In this document: one piece after another, positions 25,701 through 37,693 of the stretch
How positions within the stretch are numbered: position 1 is the stretch's first letter
How the letters are laid out: every line of letters starts with the position of its first letter
Program-made: the position numbers and the translations under genes
Notes under the pieces: generated by a model
Seen by the model: only the letters and a program-made list of their open reading frames with translations
The model's database searches: none
Told to the model about the DNA's origin: nothing
Source: Siphonodentalium dalli
Lineage: Eukaryota > Mollusca > Scaphopoda > Gadilida > Siphonodentaliidae
Reading direction: 5' to 3'
NCBI GenBank assembly: GCA_032622095.1
Contig: CP136069.1
Location: 52,434,760 to 52,498,759 of the forward strand
Length of the DNA stretch: 64,000 nucleotides

Positions 25701-28700
25701 ATTTCGTGACCGGTCCTGACCCAATTTCTCAAAATATGAACTGCCTGTGGCGGAAATCCGGTACAGAATTGCCTTCCCTCTGTATAATGTCGAAATTACG
25801 AAGAGTTAGACCGTGATACTTACTCGTCACCAATTTTAATGGCGTAATATATGAATTTCTGGGGTCCTGTCTCAATTTCGTGACCCGTCCTGACCCAATT
25901 TCTCAAAATCTGAACTGCGTGTGGCGGAAATCCTGTACAGTATTGCCTTCCCTGTGTGTGATGTCGAAATCACGAAGAGTTAGGCCGTGATACTTACTCG
26001 TCACCAATTTTAATGGCGTAATATGTAAATTTCCGGGGTCCGTCTCTATTTCGTGACCCGTCCTGACCCAATTTCTCAAAATCTGAACTGCGTGTGGCGG
26101 AAATCCTGTACAGTATTGCCTTCCCTGTGTGTGATGTCGAAATCACGAAGAGTTAGACGTGATACTTACTCGTCACCAATTTTAATGGCGTAATATGTAA
26201 ATTTCCGGGGTCCCGTCTCTATTTCGTGACCCGTCCTGACCCAATTTCTTAAAATCTCAACTGCGTGTGCCGGAAATCCTATACATAATTACCTACCCTG
26301 TGTGTGATATCGAAAGCACGAAGAGTTAGGCCGTGATACTTACTCGCCAACAATTTTAATGGCGTAATATGTGAATTTTCGGGGGCCCGTCCCTATTTCA
26401 TAACCCGTCCTCACCCCATTTCTTAAAATCTGAACTGCGTGTGGCGGAAATCCTGTACAGAATTGCCTGCCCTGCCTGTGTTGTCGAAATAACGACGAGA
26501 AATGCCGTGATACTTACTCGTCATACATTTTAATGGCGTAATATATGAATTTCCGGGGTCCCGTCTCTATTTCGTGACCCGTCCCGACCAAATTTCTTAA
26601 AATCTCAACTGCGTGTGGCGGAAATCCTATACAAAATTACCTGCCCTGTCTGTGATATCGAAAGCACGAAGAGTTAGGCCGTGATACTTACTCGTCACCA
26701 ATTTTAATGGCGTAATATGTAAATTTTCGGGGTCCCGTCTCTATTTCGTGACCCGTCCTGACCCAATTTCTAAAAATCTCAACTGCGTGTGGAGGAAATC
26801 CTATGCGTAATTGCCTGCCCCTGTCTGTGATATCGAAAGCACGAAGAGTTAGGCCGTGATACTTACTCGTCACCAATTTTAATGGCGTAATATGTGAATT
26901 TTCGGGGCCCCGTCCCAATTTCGTGACCCGTCCTGACCCCATTTCTTAAAATCTGAAATGCGTGTGGCGGAAATCCTGTACCGAATTGCCTGCCCTATCT
27001 GCGATATCGAAATCACGGAGAGCTAGGTCGTGATACTTACTCCCCACCAATTTTAATGGCTTAATATGTGAATTTTCGGGGTCCCGACTCTATTTCGTGA
27101 CCCGTCCTGACCCAATTTCTCAAAATCTGAACTGCGTGTGGCGGAAATCATGTACAGAAATGCCTTCCCTGTGTGTGATGTCGAAATCACGAAGAGTTAG
27201 GCCGTGATACTTACTCGTCAACAATTTTAATGGCGTAATATGTAAATTTCCGGGGTCCGTCTCTATTTCGTGACCCGTCCTGACCCAATTTCTCAAAATC
27301 TGAACTGCGTGTGGCGGAAATACTGTACAGTATTGCCTTCCCTGTGTGTGATGTCGAAATCACGAAGAGTTAGACGTGATACTTACTCGTTACCAATTTT
27401 AATGGCGTAATATGTAAATTTCCGGGGTCCCGTCTCTATTTCGTGACCCGTCCTGACCCAATTTCTTAAAATCTGAACTGCGTGTGGCGGAAATCCTATG
27501 CGTAATTGCCTGCCCCTGTCTGTGATATCGAAAGCACGAAGAGTTAGGCCGTGATACTTTCTCGTCACCAATTTTAATGGCGTAAAATGTGAATTTTCGG
27601 GGGCCCGTCCCTATTTCATGACCCGTCCTGACCCCATTTCTTAAAATCTGAACTGCGAGTGGTGGAAATCCTCTACAGAATTGCCTGCCCTGCCTGTGTT
27701 GTCGAAATCACGACGAGAAAGGCCGTGATACTTACTCGTCACACATTTTAATGGCGTAATATATGAATTTCCGGGGTCCCGTCTCTATTTCGTGACCCGT
27801 CCTGACCCAATTTCTTAAAATCTGAACTGCGTGTGGCGGAAATCCTATACATAATTGCCTACCCTTGTCTTTGATATCGAAATCACGAAGAGTTACGCCG
27901 TGATACTTACTCCTCACCAATTTTAATGGCGTAATATGTGAATTTTCGGGGTCCCGACTCCATTTCGTGACCGGTCCTGACCCAATTTCTCAAAATATGA
28001 ACTGCCTGTGGCGGAAATCCGGTACAGAATTGCCTTCCCTCTGTATAATGTCGAAATTACGAAGAGTTAGACCGTGATACTTACTCGTCACCAATTTTAA
28101 TGGCGTAATATATGAATTTCTGGGGTCCTGTCTCAATTTCGTGACCCGTCCTGATCCAATTTCTTAAAATCTGAACTGCGTGTGGCGGAAATCCTGTACA
28201 GTATTGCCTTCCCTGTGTGTGATGTCGAAATCACGAAGAGTTAGGCCGTGATACTTACTCGTCACCAATTTTAATGGCGTAATATGTAAATTTCCGGGGT
28301 CCGTCTCTATTTCGTGACCCGTCCTGACCCAATTTCTCAAAATCTGTACTGCGTGTGGCGGAAATCCTGTACAGTATTGCCTTCCCTGTGTGTGATGTCG
28401 AAATCACGAAGAGTTAGACGTGATACTTACTCGTCACCAATTTTAATGGCGTAATATGTAAATTTCCGGGGTCCCGTCTCTATTTCGTGACCCGTCCTGA
28501 CCCAATTTCTTAAAATCTCAACTGCGTGTGCCGGAAATCCTATACATAATTACCTACCCTGTGTGTGATATCGAAAGCACGAAGAGTTAGGCCGTGATAC
28601 TTACTCGCCAACAATTTTAATGGCGTAATATGTGAATTTTCGGGGGCCCGTCCCTATTTCATAACCCGTCCTCACCCCATTTCTTAAAATCTGAACTGCG

Positions 28701-31700
28701 TGTGGCGGAAATCCTGTACAGAATTGCCTGCCCTGCCTGTGTTGTCGAAATAACGACGAGAAATGCCGTGATACTTACTCGTCATACATTTTAATGGCGT
28801 AATATATGAATTTCCGGGGTCCCGTCTCTATTTCGTGACCCGTCCCGACCCAATTTCTTAAAATCTCAACTGCGTGTGGCGGAAATCCTATACAAAATTA
28901 CCTGCCCTGTCTGTGATATCGAAAGCACGAAGAGTTAGGCCGTGATACTTACTCGTCACCAATTTTAATGGCGTAATATGTAAATTTTCGGGGTCCCGTC
29001 TCTATTTCGTGACCCGTCCTGACCCAATTTCTAAAAATCTCAACTGCGTGTGGAGGAAATCCTATGCGTAATTGCCTGCCCCTGTCTGTGATATCGAAAG
29101 CACGAAGAGTTAGGCCGTGATACTTACTCGTCACCAATTTTAATGGCGTAATATGTGAATTTTCGGGGCCCCGTCCCAATTTCGTGACCCGTCCTGACCC
29201 CATTTCTTAAAATCTGAAATGCGTGTGGCGGAAATCCTGTACCGAATTGCCTGCCCTATCTGCGATATCGAAATCACGGAGAGCTAGGTCGTGATACTTA
29301 CTCCCCACCAATTTTAATGGCTTAATATGTGAATTTTCGGGGTCCCGACTCTATTTCGTGACCCGTCCTGACCCAATTTCTCAAAATCTGAACTGCGTGT
29401 GGCGGAAATCATGTACAGAAATGCCTTCCCTGTGTGTGATGTCGAAATCACGAAGAGTTAGGCCGTGATACTTACTCGTCAACAATTTTAATGGCGTAAT
29501 ATGTAAATTTCCGGGGTCCGTCTCTATTTCGTGACCCGTCCTGACCCAATTTCTCAAAATCTGAACTGCGTGTGGCGGAAATACTGTACAGTATTGCCTT
29601 CCCTGTGTGTGATGTCGAAATCACGAAGAGTTAGACGTGATACTTACTCGTTACCAATTTTAATGGCGTAATATGTAAATTTCCGGGGTCCCGTCTCTAT
29701 TTCGTGACCCGTCCTGACCCAATTTCTTAAAATCTGAACTGCGTGTGGCGGAAATCCTATGCGTAATTGCCTGCCCCTGTCTGTGATATCGAAAGCACGA
29801 AGAGTTAGGCCGTGATACTTTCTCGTCACCAATTTTAATGGCGTAAAATGTGAATTTTCGGGGGCCCGTCCCTATTTCATGACCCGTCCTGACCCCATTT
29901 CTTAAAATCTGAACTGCGAGTGGTGGAAATCCTCTACAGAATTGCCTGCCCTGCCTGTGTTGTCGAAATCACGACGAGAAAGGCCGTGATACTTACTCGT
30001 CACACATTTTAATGGCGTAATATATGAATTTCCGGGGTCCCGTCTCTATTTCGTGACCCGTCCTGACCCAATTTCTTAAAATCTGAACTGCGTGTGGCGG
30101 AAATCCTATACATAATTGCCTACCCTTGTCTTTGATATCGAAATCACGAAGAGTTACGCCGTGATACTTACTCCTCACCAATTTTAATGGCGTAATATGT
30201 GAATTTTCGGGGTCCCGACTCCATTTCGTGACCGGTCCTGACCCAATTTCTCAAAATATGAACTGCCTGTGGCGGAAATCCGGTACAGAATTGCCTTCCC
30301 TCTGTGTAATGTCGAAATTACGAAGAGTTAGACCGTGATACTTACTCGTCACCAATTTTAATGGCGTAATATATGAATTTCTGGGGTCCTGTCTCAATTT
30401 CGTGACCCGTCCTGATCCAATTTCTTAAAATCTGAACTGCGTGTGGCGGAAATCCTGTACAGTATTGCCTTCCCTGTGTGTGATGTCGAAATCACGAAGA
30501 GTTAGGCCGTGATACTTACTCGTCACCAATTTTAATGGCGTAATATGTAAATTTCCGGGGTCCGTCTCTATTTCGTGACCCGTCCTGACCCAATTTCTCA
30601 AAATCTGTACTGCGTGTGGCGGAAATCCTGTACAGTATTGCCTTCCCTGTGTGTGATGTCGAAATCACGAAGAGTTAGACGTGATACTTACTCGTCACCA
30701 ATTTTAATGGCGTAATATGTAAATTTCCGGGGTCCCGTCTCTATTTCGTGACCCGTCCTGACCCAATTTCTTAAAATCTCAACTGCGTGTGCCGGAAATC
30801 CTATACATAATTACCTACCCTGTGTGTGATATCGAAAGCACGAAGAGTTAGGCCGTGATACTTACTCGCCAACAATTTTAATGGCGTAATATGTGAATTT
30901 TCGGGGGCCCGTCCCTATTTCATAACCCGTCCTCACCCCATTTCTTAAAATCTGAACTGCGTGTGGCGGAAATCCTGTACAGAATTGCCTGCCCTGCCTG
31001 TGTTGTCGAAATAACGACGAGAAATGCCGTGATACTTACTCGTCATACATTTTAATGGCGTAATATATGAATTTCCGGGGTCCCGTCTCTATTTCGTGAC
31101 CCGTCCCGACCCAATTTCTTAAAATCTCAACTGCGTGTGGCGGAAATCCTATACAAAATTACCTGCCCTGTCTGTGATATCGAAAGCACGAAGAGTTAGG
31201 CCGTGATACTTACTCGTCACCAATTTTAATGGCGTAATATGTAAATTTTCGGGGTCCCGTCTCTATTTCGTGACCCGTCCTGACCCAATTTCTAAAAATC
31301 TCAACTGCGTGTGGAGGAAATCCTATGCGTAATTGCCTGCCCCTGTCTGTGATATCGAAAGCACGAAGAGTTAGGCCGTGATACTTACTCGTCACCAATT
31401 TTAATGGCGTAATATGTGAATTTTCGGGGCCCCGTCCCAATTTCGTGACCCGTCCTGACCCCATTTCTTAAAATCTGAAATGCGTGTGGCGGAAATCCTG
31501 TACCGAATTGCCTGCCCTATCTGCGATATCGAAATCACGGAGAGCTAGGTCGTGATACTTACTCCCCACCAATTTTAATGGCTTAATATGTGAATTTTCG
31601 GGGTCCCGACTCTATTTCGTGACCCGTCCTGACCCAATTTCTCAAAATCTGAACTGCGTGTGGCGGAAATCCTGTACAGAAATGCCTTCCCTGTGTGTGA

Positions 31701-34433
31701 TGTCGAAATCACGAAGAGTTAGGCCGTGATACTTACTCGTCAACAATTTTAATGGCGTAATATGTAAATTTCCGGGGTCCGTCTCTATTTCGTGACCCGT
31801 CCTGACCCAATTTCTCAAAATCTGAACTGCGTGTGGCGGAAATACTGTACAGTATTGCCTTCCCTGTGTGTGATGTCGAAATCACGAAGAGTTAGACGTG
31901 ATACTTACTCGTTACCAATTTTAATGGCGTAATATGTAAATTTCCGGGGTCCCGTCTCTATTTCGTGACCCGTCCTGACCCAATTTCTTAAAATCTGAAC
32001 TGCGTGTGGCGGAAATCCTATGCGTAATTGCCTGCCCCTGTCTGTGATATCGAAAGCACGAAGAGTTAGGCCGTGATACTTTCTCGTCACCAATTTTAAT
32101 GGCGTAATATGTGAATTTTCGGGGGCCCGTCCCTATTTCATGACCCGTCCTGACCCCATTTCTTAAAATCTGAACTGCGTGTGGTGGAAATCCTCTACAG
32201 AATTGCCTGCCCTGCCTGTGTTGTCGAAATCACGACGAGAAAGGCCGTGATACTTACTCGTCACACATTTTGATGGCGTAATATATGAATTTCCGGGGTC
32301 CCGTCTCTATTTCGTAACCCGTCCTGACCCAATTTCTTAAAATCTGAACTGCGTGTGGCGGAAATCCTATACATAATTGCCTACCCTTGTCTTTGATATC
32401 GAAATCACGAAGAGTTACGCCGTGATACTTACTCCTCACCAATTTTAATGGCGTAATATGTGAATTTTCGGGGTCCCGACTCCATTTCGTGACCGGTCCT
32501 GACCCAATTTCTCAAAATATGAACTGCCTGTGGCGGAAATCCGGTACAGAATTGCCTTCCCTCTGTATAATGTCGAAATTACGAAGAGTTAGACCGTGAT
32601 ACTTACTCGTCACCAATTTTAATGGCGTAATATATGAATTTCTGGGGTCCTGTCTCTATTTCGTGACCCGTCCAGATCCAATTTCTTAAAATCTGAACTG
32701 CGTGTGGCGGAAATCCTGTACAGTATTGCCTTCCCTGTGTGTGATGTCGAAATCACGAAGAGTTAGGCCGTGATACTTACTCGTCACCAATTTTAATGGC
32801 GTAATATGTGAATTTTCGGGGCCCCGTCCCAATTTCGTGATCCTTCCTGACCCCATTTCTTAAAATCTGAACTGCGTGTGGCGGAAATCCTGTACAGAAT
32901 TGCCTGCCCTGCCTGTGTTGTCGAAATCACGACGAGAAAGACCGTGATACATACTCGTCATTCATTTTAATGGCGTAATATATGAATTTTCGGGGTCCTG
33001 ACTCTATTTCGTGACCCGTCCTGACCCAATTTCTTAAAATCTCAACTGCGTGTGGCGGAAATCCTGTACAGAATTGCATTCCCTATGTGTGATGTCGAAA
33101 TCACGAAGAGTTAGGCCGCGATACTCACTCGTCACCAATTTTAATGGCGTAATATGTGAATTTTCGGGGTCCCGACTCTATTTCGTGACCCGTCCTGACC
33201 CAATTTCTTAAAATCTGAACGGCGTGTGGCGGAATTCCTATACAGAATTGCCTGCCCTGTCTTTGATATCGAAATCACGAAGAGCTAGGCCGTAATACTT
33301 ACTCGTCACCAATTTTAATGGCGTAATATGTGAATTTTCGGGGACCCGACTCTATTTCGTGACCCGTCCTGACCCAATATCTCAAAATCTGAACTGCGTG
33401 TGGCGGAAATCCTTTACAGAATTGCCTTCCCTGTGTGTGATGTCGAAATCACGAAGAGTTAGTCCGTGATACTTACTCGTCACCAATTTTAATGGCGTAA
33501 TATGTAAATTTCCGGGGTCCCGTCTCTATTTCGTGACCCGTCCTGACCCAATTTCTCAAAATCTGAACTGCGTGTGGCGGAAATCCTGTACAGAATTGCC
33601 TTCCCTCTGTGTGATGTCGAAATCACGAAGAGTTAGACCGTGATACTTACTCGTCACCAATTTTAATGGCGTAATATATGAATTTCCGGGGTCCCGTCTC
33701 AATTTCGTGACCCGTCCTGACCCAATTTCTTAAAATCTCAACTGCTTGTGGCGGAAATCCTATACATAATTGCCTGCCCTTTCTGTGGTATCGAAAGCAC
33801 GAAGAGTTAGGCCGTGATACTTACTCGTCACCAATTTTAATGGCGTAATATGTGAATTTTCGGGGCCCCGTTCCTATTTCGTGACCAGTCCTGACCCCAT
33901 TTCTTAAAATCTGAACTGCGTGTGGCGGAAATCCTGTACAGAATTGCCTTCCCTGTGTGTGATGTCGAAATCACGAAGAGTTAGGCCGTGATACTTACTC
34001 GTCACCAATTTTAATGGCGTAATATATGAATTTTCGAGATCCCGACTCTATTTCGTGCCCCGTCCTGACCCCATTTCTTAAAATCTCAACTGCGTGTGGC
34101 GGAAATCCGTTTTGAAATGGTTCACCCTGGCTGCGTTGTCAATATCACGACCAGTAATACCGTGATAGTTACTCGTCGCCACATTAAATGGCGTAATATA
34201 TGAATTTCCGGGGTCCCGACTCTATTTCGTGACCCGTCCTGATCCCATTTATTGAAATCTGAATTGCTTGTAGCGGAAATCCTGTTTGCTATGGTTTACT
34301 ATGACTGCGTTATCAAAATCACGACGAGTTATGCCGTGATATTTACTCGTCGCCACTCTAAATGGCGTAATATGTGAATTTTCCGGGTCACGACTCTAGT
34401 TCATGAACCGGCCAGGCCACATTTCTCAAAACT
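22381..34433 (-). repeat. Right arm satellite array: 174-bp monomer, about 69 copies
   Basis: The same monomer as the left arm, read on the - strand (landmarks CCAATTTTAATGGCGTAAT, CGTGATACTTACTCGTCACC, GCGTGTGGCGGAAATCCT). It ends in diverged monomers that mirror the left terminal ones. The arm is about 4.7 kb shorter than the left. One monomer near 23,829 has lost about 35 bp (GTGACC joined to GTGCCGG). Confidence 0.95.
23600..32808 (-). repeat. Higher-order repeat, 2,261 bp (13 monomers), about four copies
   Basis: Marker monomers recur at 26,688, 28,949 and 31,210, at 27,383, 29,644 and 31,905, and at 27,732, 29,993 and 32,254; every step is 2,261 bp. The leftmost copy is offset by 2,435 bp, one extra monomer. 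Copies differ by only scattered substitutions, while neighbouring monomers inside a copy differ much more. Homology to the next copy breaks off near 32,808. This is classic higher-order satellite organisation. Confidence 0.9.
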
Positions 34434-34777
34434 GCACGTGATGGGAATACTGTTTGGAATGTGACCATGCAGATAAAAGTGTTCCGTCCTCTTATACCTA
34501 TACATACTAAATTTCAAATGGATATCCCCATTACTCCACGGAATGCGTGTTCAATGTAAAGTGCTTGAAGGTCAAGATCACGCAGCACGAACTTGTCTGT
34601 AGCGTATAAATATTCCCCGGGTCAAAATAGTTCCACATACGAAGATTCAGCCTAATCGGTCAAACGGTTCTCGAGTTCTGAATTAGTATATAAAAACCGC
34701 AAATTTGTACGCCTGTACGCCTGATCGCCTGTACGCCTGATCGCGTCGCGATTCACCTCGTGAAAAATCCTACCTCG
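33360..34777 (-). repeat. Right terminal inverted repeat of the giant element
   Basis: Reverse complement of 5223 to about 6640. The outer part (about 34,434-34,777) is non-satellite, with GTACGCCTGATCGCCTGTAC text near the end and the terminus CCTACCTCG at 34,769-34,777. The inner part carries the mirrored marker monomers. Differences from the left TIR are few and scattered. Confidence 0.85.
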
Positions 34778-34784
34778 TATATAG

Positions 34785-34831
<47 letters not shown>
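34785..34831. repeat. (TA)n microsatellite, right flank of the giant element
   Basis: Uninterrupted TA run right after the putative right target duplication. With the left tract it indicates that the element sits inside what was one TA microsatellite. Confidence 0.9.
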
Positions 34832-34834
<3 letters not shown>

Positions 34835-35995
34835 CCGTGTCGATAATATATATGGAGAAATATATATGATTTCGTGCGTCTTACATGAAGACCTAGCCCT
34901 AAGCATCCCGTAACTTACAGTATAAAGATACCTAATGGTGCCGACCGAGTCAGGGATAGGATTTGGAAGAGGTGCGCCATAATTAATAATTATCCTCCAA
35001 ACTTATATCCGTGATATAAGAGAGACCATTAGTGTAGTTTAAATTTTCAGAACTGGCACCATTCGAGTCGTCATAAATGGGGTTCAGAGGAGGGATCATA
35101 AAAATTAATAAAACATTCTTTTTCTATACAAACGTATATATGTGTCGTTGTCATACTGTGAAATAACGATATACCGGAACACGACATGGGAATGGTAGTT
35201 TGACGACACAACGAAATTGTTCGTGCATGGTTCAATTCATAATCTTACTCTTGTGCATACGGGACAACTGAATAATTTAACTTTGTACCAATTTAACATT
35301 TTACATTGGACCAACCGTCGTGGCGGAAGATAAATAGATCAATGGTCCTTTGTGTGATACCATTTTTCTAATCAGAATGCAACTACTAGTCAGTTGGTGC
35401 AAAGAACCGCGTGTTTGACTTTTATGAAGGAATAGTGCTGAATTTTTCATTTCTATTGGGATAAAGTGCACTCACACGCTTGAAATGCGTTTTCGGTTTC
35501 CCCGATGTCTGTGTAATAACTACTGGCGTAAAGAAGAACAATTAATTGTACATGTATATGCAGTTTCTCGTCAATTTCATTAGAGATGGTACCAAGATCA
35601 CTCAGTTATTCCAGATTTTATTTTACACCCCGAAATGGAAAAAGACATTTTCGCGCGAAACGATGTCAAGTATAAACAAGGCGCGGAATTTGATTGCTAG
35701 CCCGAGTAAATAATACCCTCGTCGAAGTAGCGGTACAAATGTAGCTTTTAAGTTTTAATGGCAAGTCGGAGTCATTCTTAATTTGGCAGTATAGATGTCA
35801 ACTGTTGACGTTATGGATGTTTTCAAATGAAGGCGAACCACTTTATGTGTTAACAGGCAATTTCAGGCCACGATTTAACAAAAAATTAATTAGCAGATTT
35901 TGACTGGCCACCGAGGGCAGGGATCAGGACCCCTCATAACCAGTGGGAGAAAAATTTGAAATCTGAACCAGAAAACAGCACAATAATATCATCTA
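34832..35995. other. Intergenic DNA, nothing recognised
   Basis: AT-rich sequence with no open frame resembling a known protein and no clear repeat structure. Confidence 0.4.
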
Positions 35996-35999
35996 GACT

Positions 36000-36300
36000 G
36001 GCACCAAGCTCTCCAGGTGTTGAGAATTTCCGACCTGACCTGAAAATTTCCAACTAATGGGTCCAATATGTTGACCAAAAGCAGGAAATATATCACTGTT
36101 GGTATAAAAACAACAAATTCCCCACTAATAATTTGTTGGAAAATCAAACTACGAGAACACTTTCAACCTATTGTTCGTGTGAATGTCTAACTCCTGTTGT
36201 GTCAGGTATGAAATTTCCAACTATAGCAAATTTTGACCGGGGGGGGGGGGGGGTGATACACTCCTCCCCACCTCCCCCTTTCGCCACGTCTCTGTGTGAA
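36000..36300 (-). repeat. Dispersed repeat copy with TTGGAAATTT motifs and a G16 run
   Basis: Reverse-oriented, diverged relative of 45,062-45,400. Both carry paired GGAAATTT/AAATTTCC words, a TTGTTGGTTTTATACCAA-like stretch and a CACCCCACCTCC-like end. A run of 16 G lies at 36,238-36,253. No coding sequence. The family is not identified. Confidence 0.5.
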
Positions 36301-37340
36301 TAGTTATATCGATTTTACACACAAACTGTCGTCGTCACACATACTTTCTGAGTACCGTGTCGACATTTAAAAGCGAGTGATGCGTGTTTCATTCCACAGA
36401 AAGGCATTGGATGCTGTCCGTACTTTCAGTTCACGATAGCGTTTTGTTGGTCATCGATCGAGTGGATTCATTGAGAAATGCCTTCCCAAGTGTTAATGTT
36501 TATGTGATAAAAGGTCTTCCCTTTGTGTTTGAGTCAGGTTAGATTCAATTTAATATTCCGGGGGATCCCATGAATTTACTGTACCTATGTGTCTGGTGCC
36601 AATTATGAATGCTATATCGAAAACAGTCAGGACTTCATTCTGTTGAACCACATCAACTTCCCAGCTGTGAGGGGGATTAATGCAGTTGAACCTATCCCAT
36701 GATCGGTGTAATGCACGGCAGGGTGCAAGCCTGTTCTCTTTGTACATTTGACGATCAAGAACACACTTATGTGGTTATTACGCCATATGGCTGATATGCA
36801 TTGTCAATTGGGTATACCGTGTCAATGGAGCTATGGGATATCTGCAGAACAACACAGTTCGGGTTTCACACGATGCGAGTTATTTTAGGAAATATGATTA
36901 AATATGTACTAGCTATATTGCGTACCGGTTAGAATTTTTGCAGATTGTATTCGCGGATGTCTCATTGTTGCAGTATTTAACTTTTTTGACCGCGTTATTT
37001 GCTTTAGATATTTAGGTGTGATCAATGACTAGGCCACTCTTGAAGATTTTATTGCGTGAACACAATGTATAATATAAAAGATAGTATTGCGAAGTATCAT
37101 GTGTGTATTCAATCTGATTATTATATTTTTTGTCCGCATTTAGAGACTTTCTGGTGTGGTGAATGAGAAACCTGCAGTGATAATATTTTGCCGTAGTTAT
37201 TGTAATAATTTAAATAATTGGTTGTTTTAACGGAATTCTGAGGTGGTGCATTCATGAAACCAATATATTTTATATCTTAATTTATTTATATGCCTAATAA
37301 TATGATCTTGAGGGCGTTACCATTTCTGACTATAGTTTTC
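36301..37340. other. Intergenic DNA, nothing recognised
   Basis: No convincing coding frame, tandem repeat or terminal repeat was seen on either strand. Confidence 0.4.
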
Positions 37341-37590
37341 TTGTCTGTATTCCCTGGCCCTCTCTACAATTGTGGTGCCACTCCCCGGCTCACATCCCTG
37401 ATCCGCACGATCCGATTCAGCAATCTTAAGCAGGGGGGGGGGGTCGGAAAAAAGTGACATGACAGTAGGCTGAAAAAACTTTTTTCCGGCTCTTGGGTAC
37501 CCACCACCCCCCTATTTGAAGGAAACAATATTTTTTCCAATTTCATGCGGGGTACCCACCCCCTTTTTACCTCCAAATCTGTAGTCTCAC
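37341..37590. repeat. Poly-G dispersed repeat fragment
   Basis: Contains CTTAAG, a G11 run (37,433-37,443) and GAAAAAAGTGAC text. The same words occur in reverse complement at 43,735-43,808 and in its duplicate near 59,890-59,960. It also carries GGGTACCCACC twice. Likely a decayed dispersed element; no protein. Confidence 0.45.
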
Positions 37591-37693
37591 ACCATTTAAG
37601 CTTGATGGTCAGTATTACAGTTACCCTATTTCCGTTTCTGGTTCTTCTACGTCATTCCAACTTTTATAATAACACGAAACAGGGGGCACACTA

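Larger units (their letters stand above)
5216..34784. mobile_element. Giant (29.6 kb) fold-back, satellite-bearing transposon-like unit with TIRs and 7-bp putative TSD
   Basis: The unit proper is 5223-34777. It starts CGAGGTAGGATTTTTCACG and ends with the reverse complement. TATATAG lies immediately outside both ends (5216-5222 and 34778-34784), as expected for a 7-bp target-site duplication, although the (TA)n context makes a chance match more likely than usual. The interior is about 97 monomers of a 174-bp satellite in + orientation, then about 69 in - orientation, with a switch near 22,370. No transposase, helicase or polymerase was recognised, so any mobility would need trans-acting enzyme. 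The architecture is like Foldback/Galileo elements of Drosophila, where TIRs contain internal tandem repeats; the sequence itself shows no resemblance I recognise. Superfamily is unassigned. A palindromic genomic satellite that never transposed is the alternative. Confidence 0.8.

Noticed and set aside
7383-32442. Recurrent 62-, 84- and 92-residue open frames in the 174-bp arrays as a protein family
   Set aside because: They repeat because 174 is a multiple of three. Each monomer carries conserved stop codons, the frames appear in whichever direction the array points, and no domain is visible.
5566-34433. CRISPR array
   Set aside because: The repeats are contiguous 174-bp units with no unique spacers, there are no cas genes, and the context is eukaryotic.
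5566-34433. CENP-B box in the 174-bp monomer
   Set aside because: The TTCG words in the monomer are not followed by the required A and CGGG at the right spacing on either strand.
5223-34777. Helitron/HINE ('pearl'-like) element with a minisatellite core
   Set aside because: Those elements have non-inverted ends and a core in one orientation. Here both the ends and the arrays are inverted, and a 7-bp direct repeat flanks the unit.
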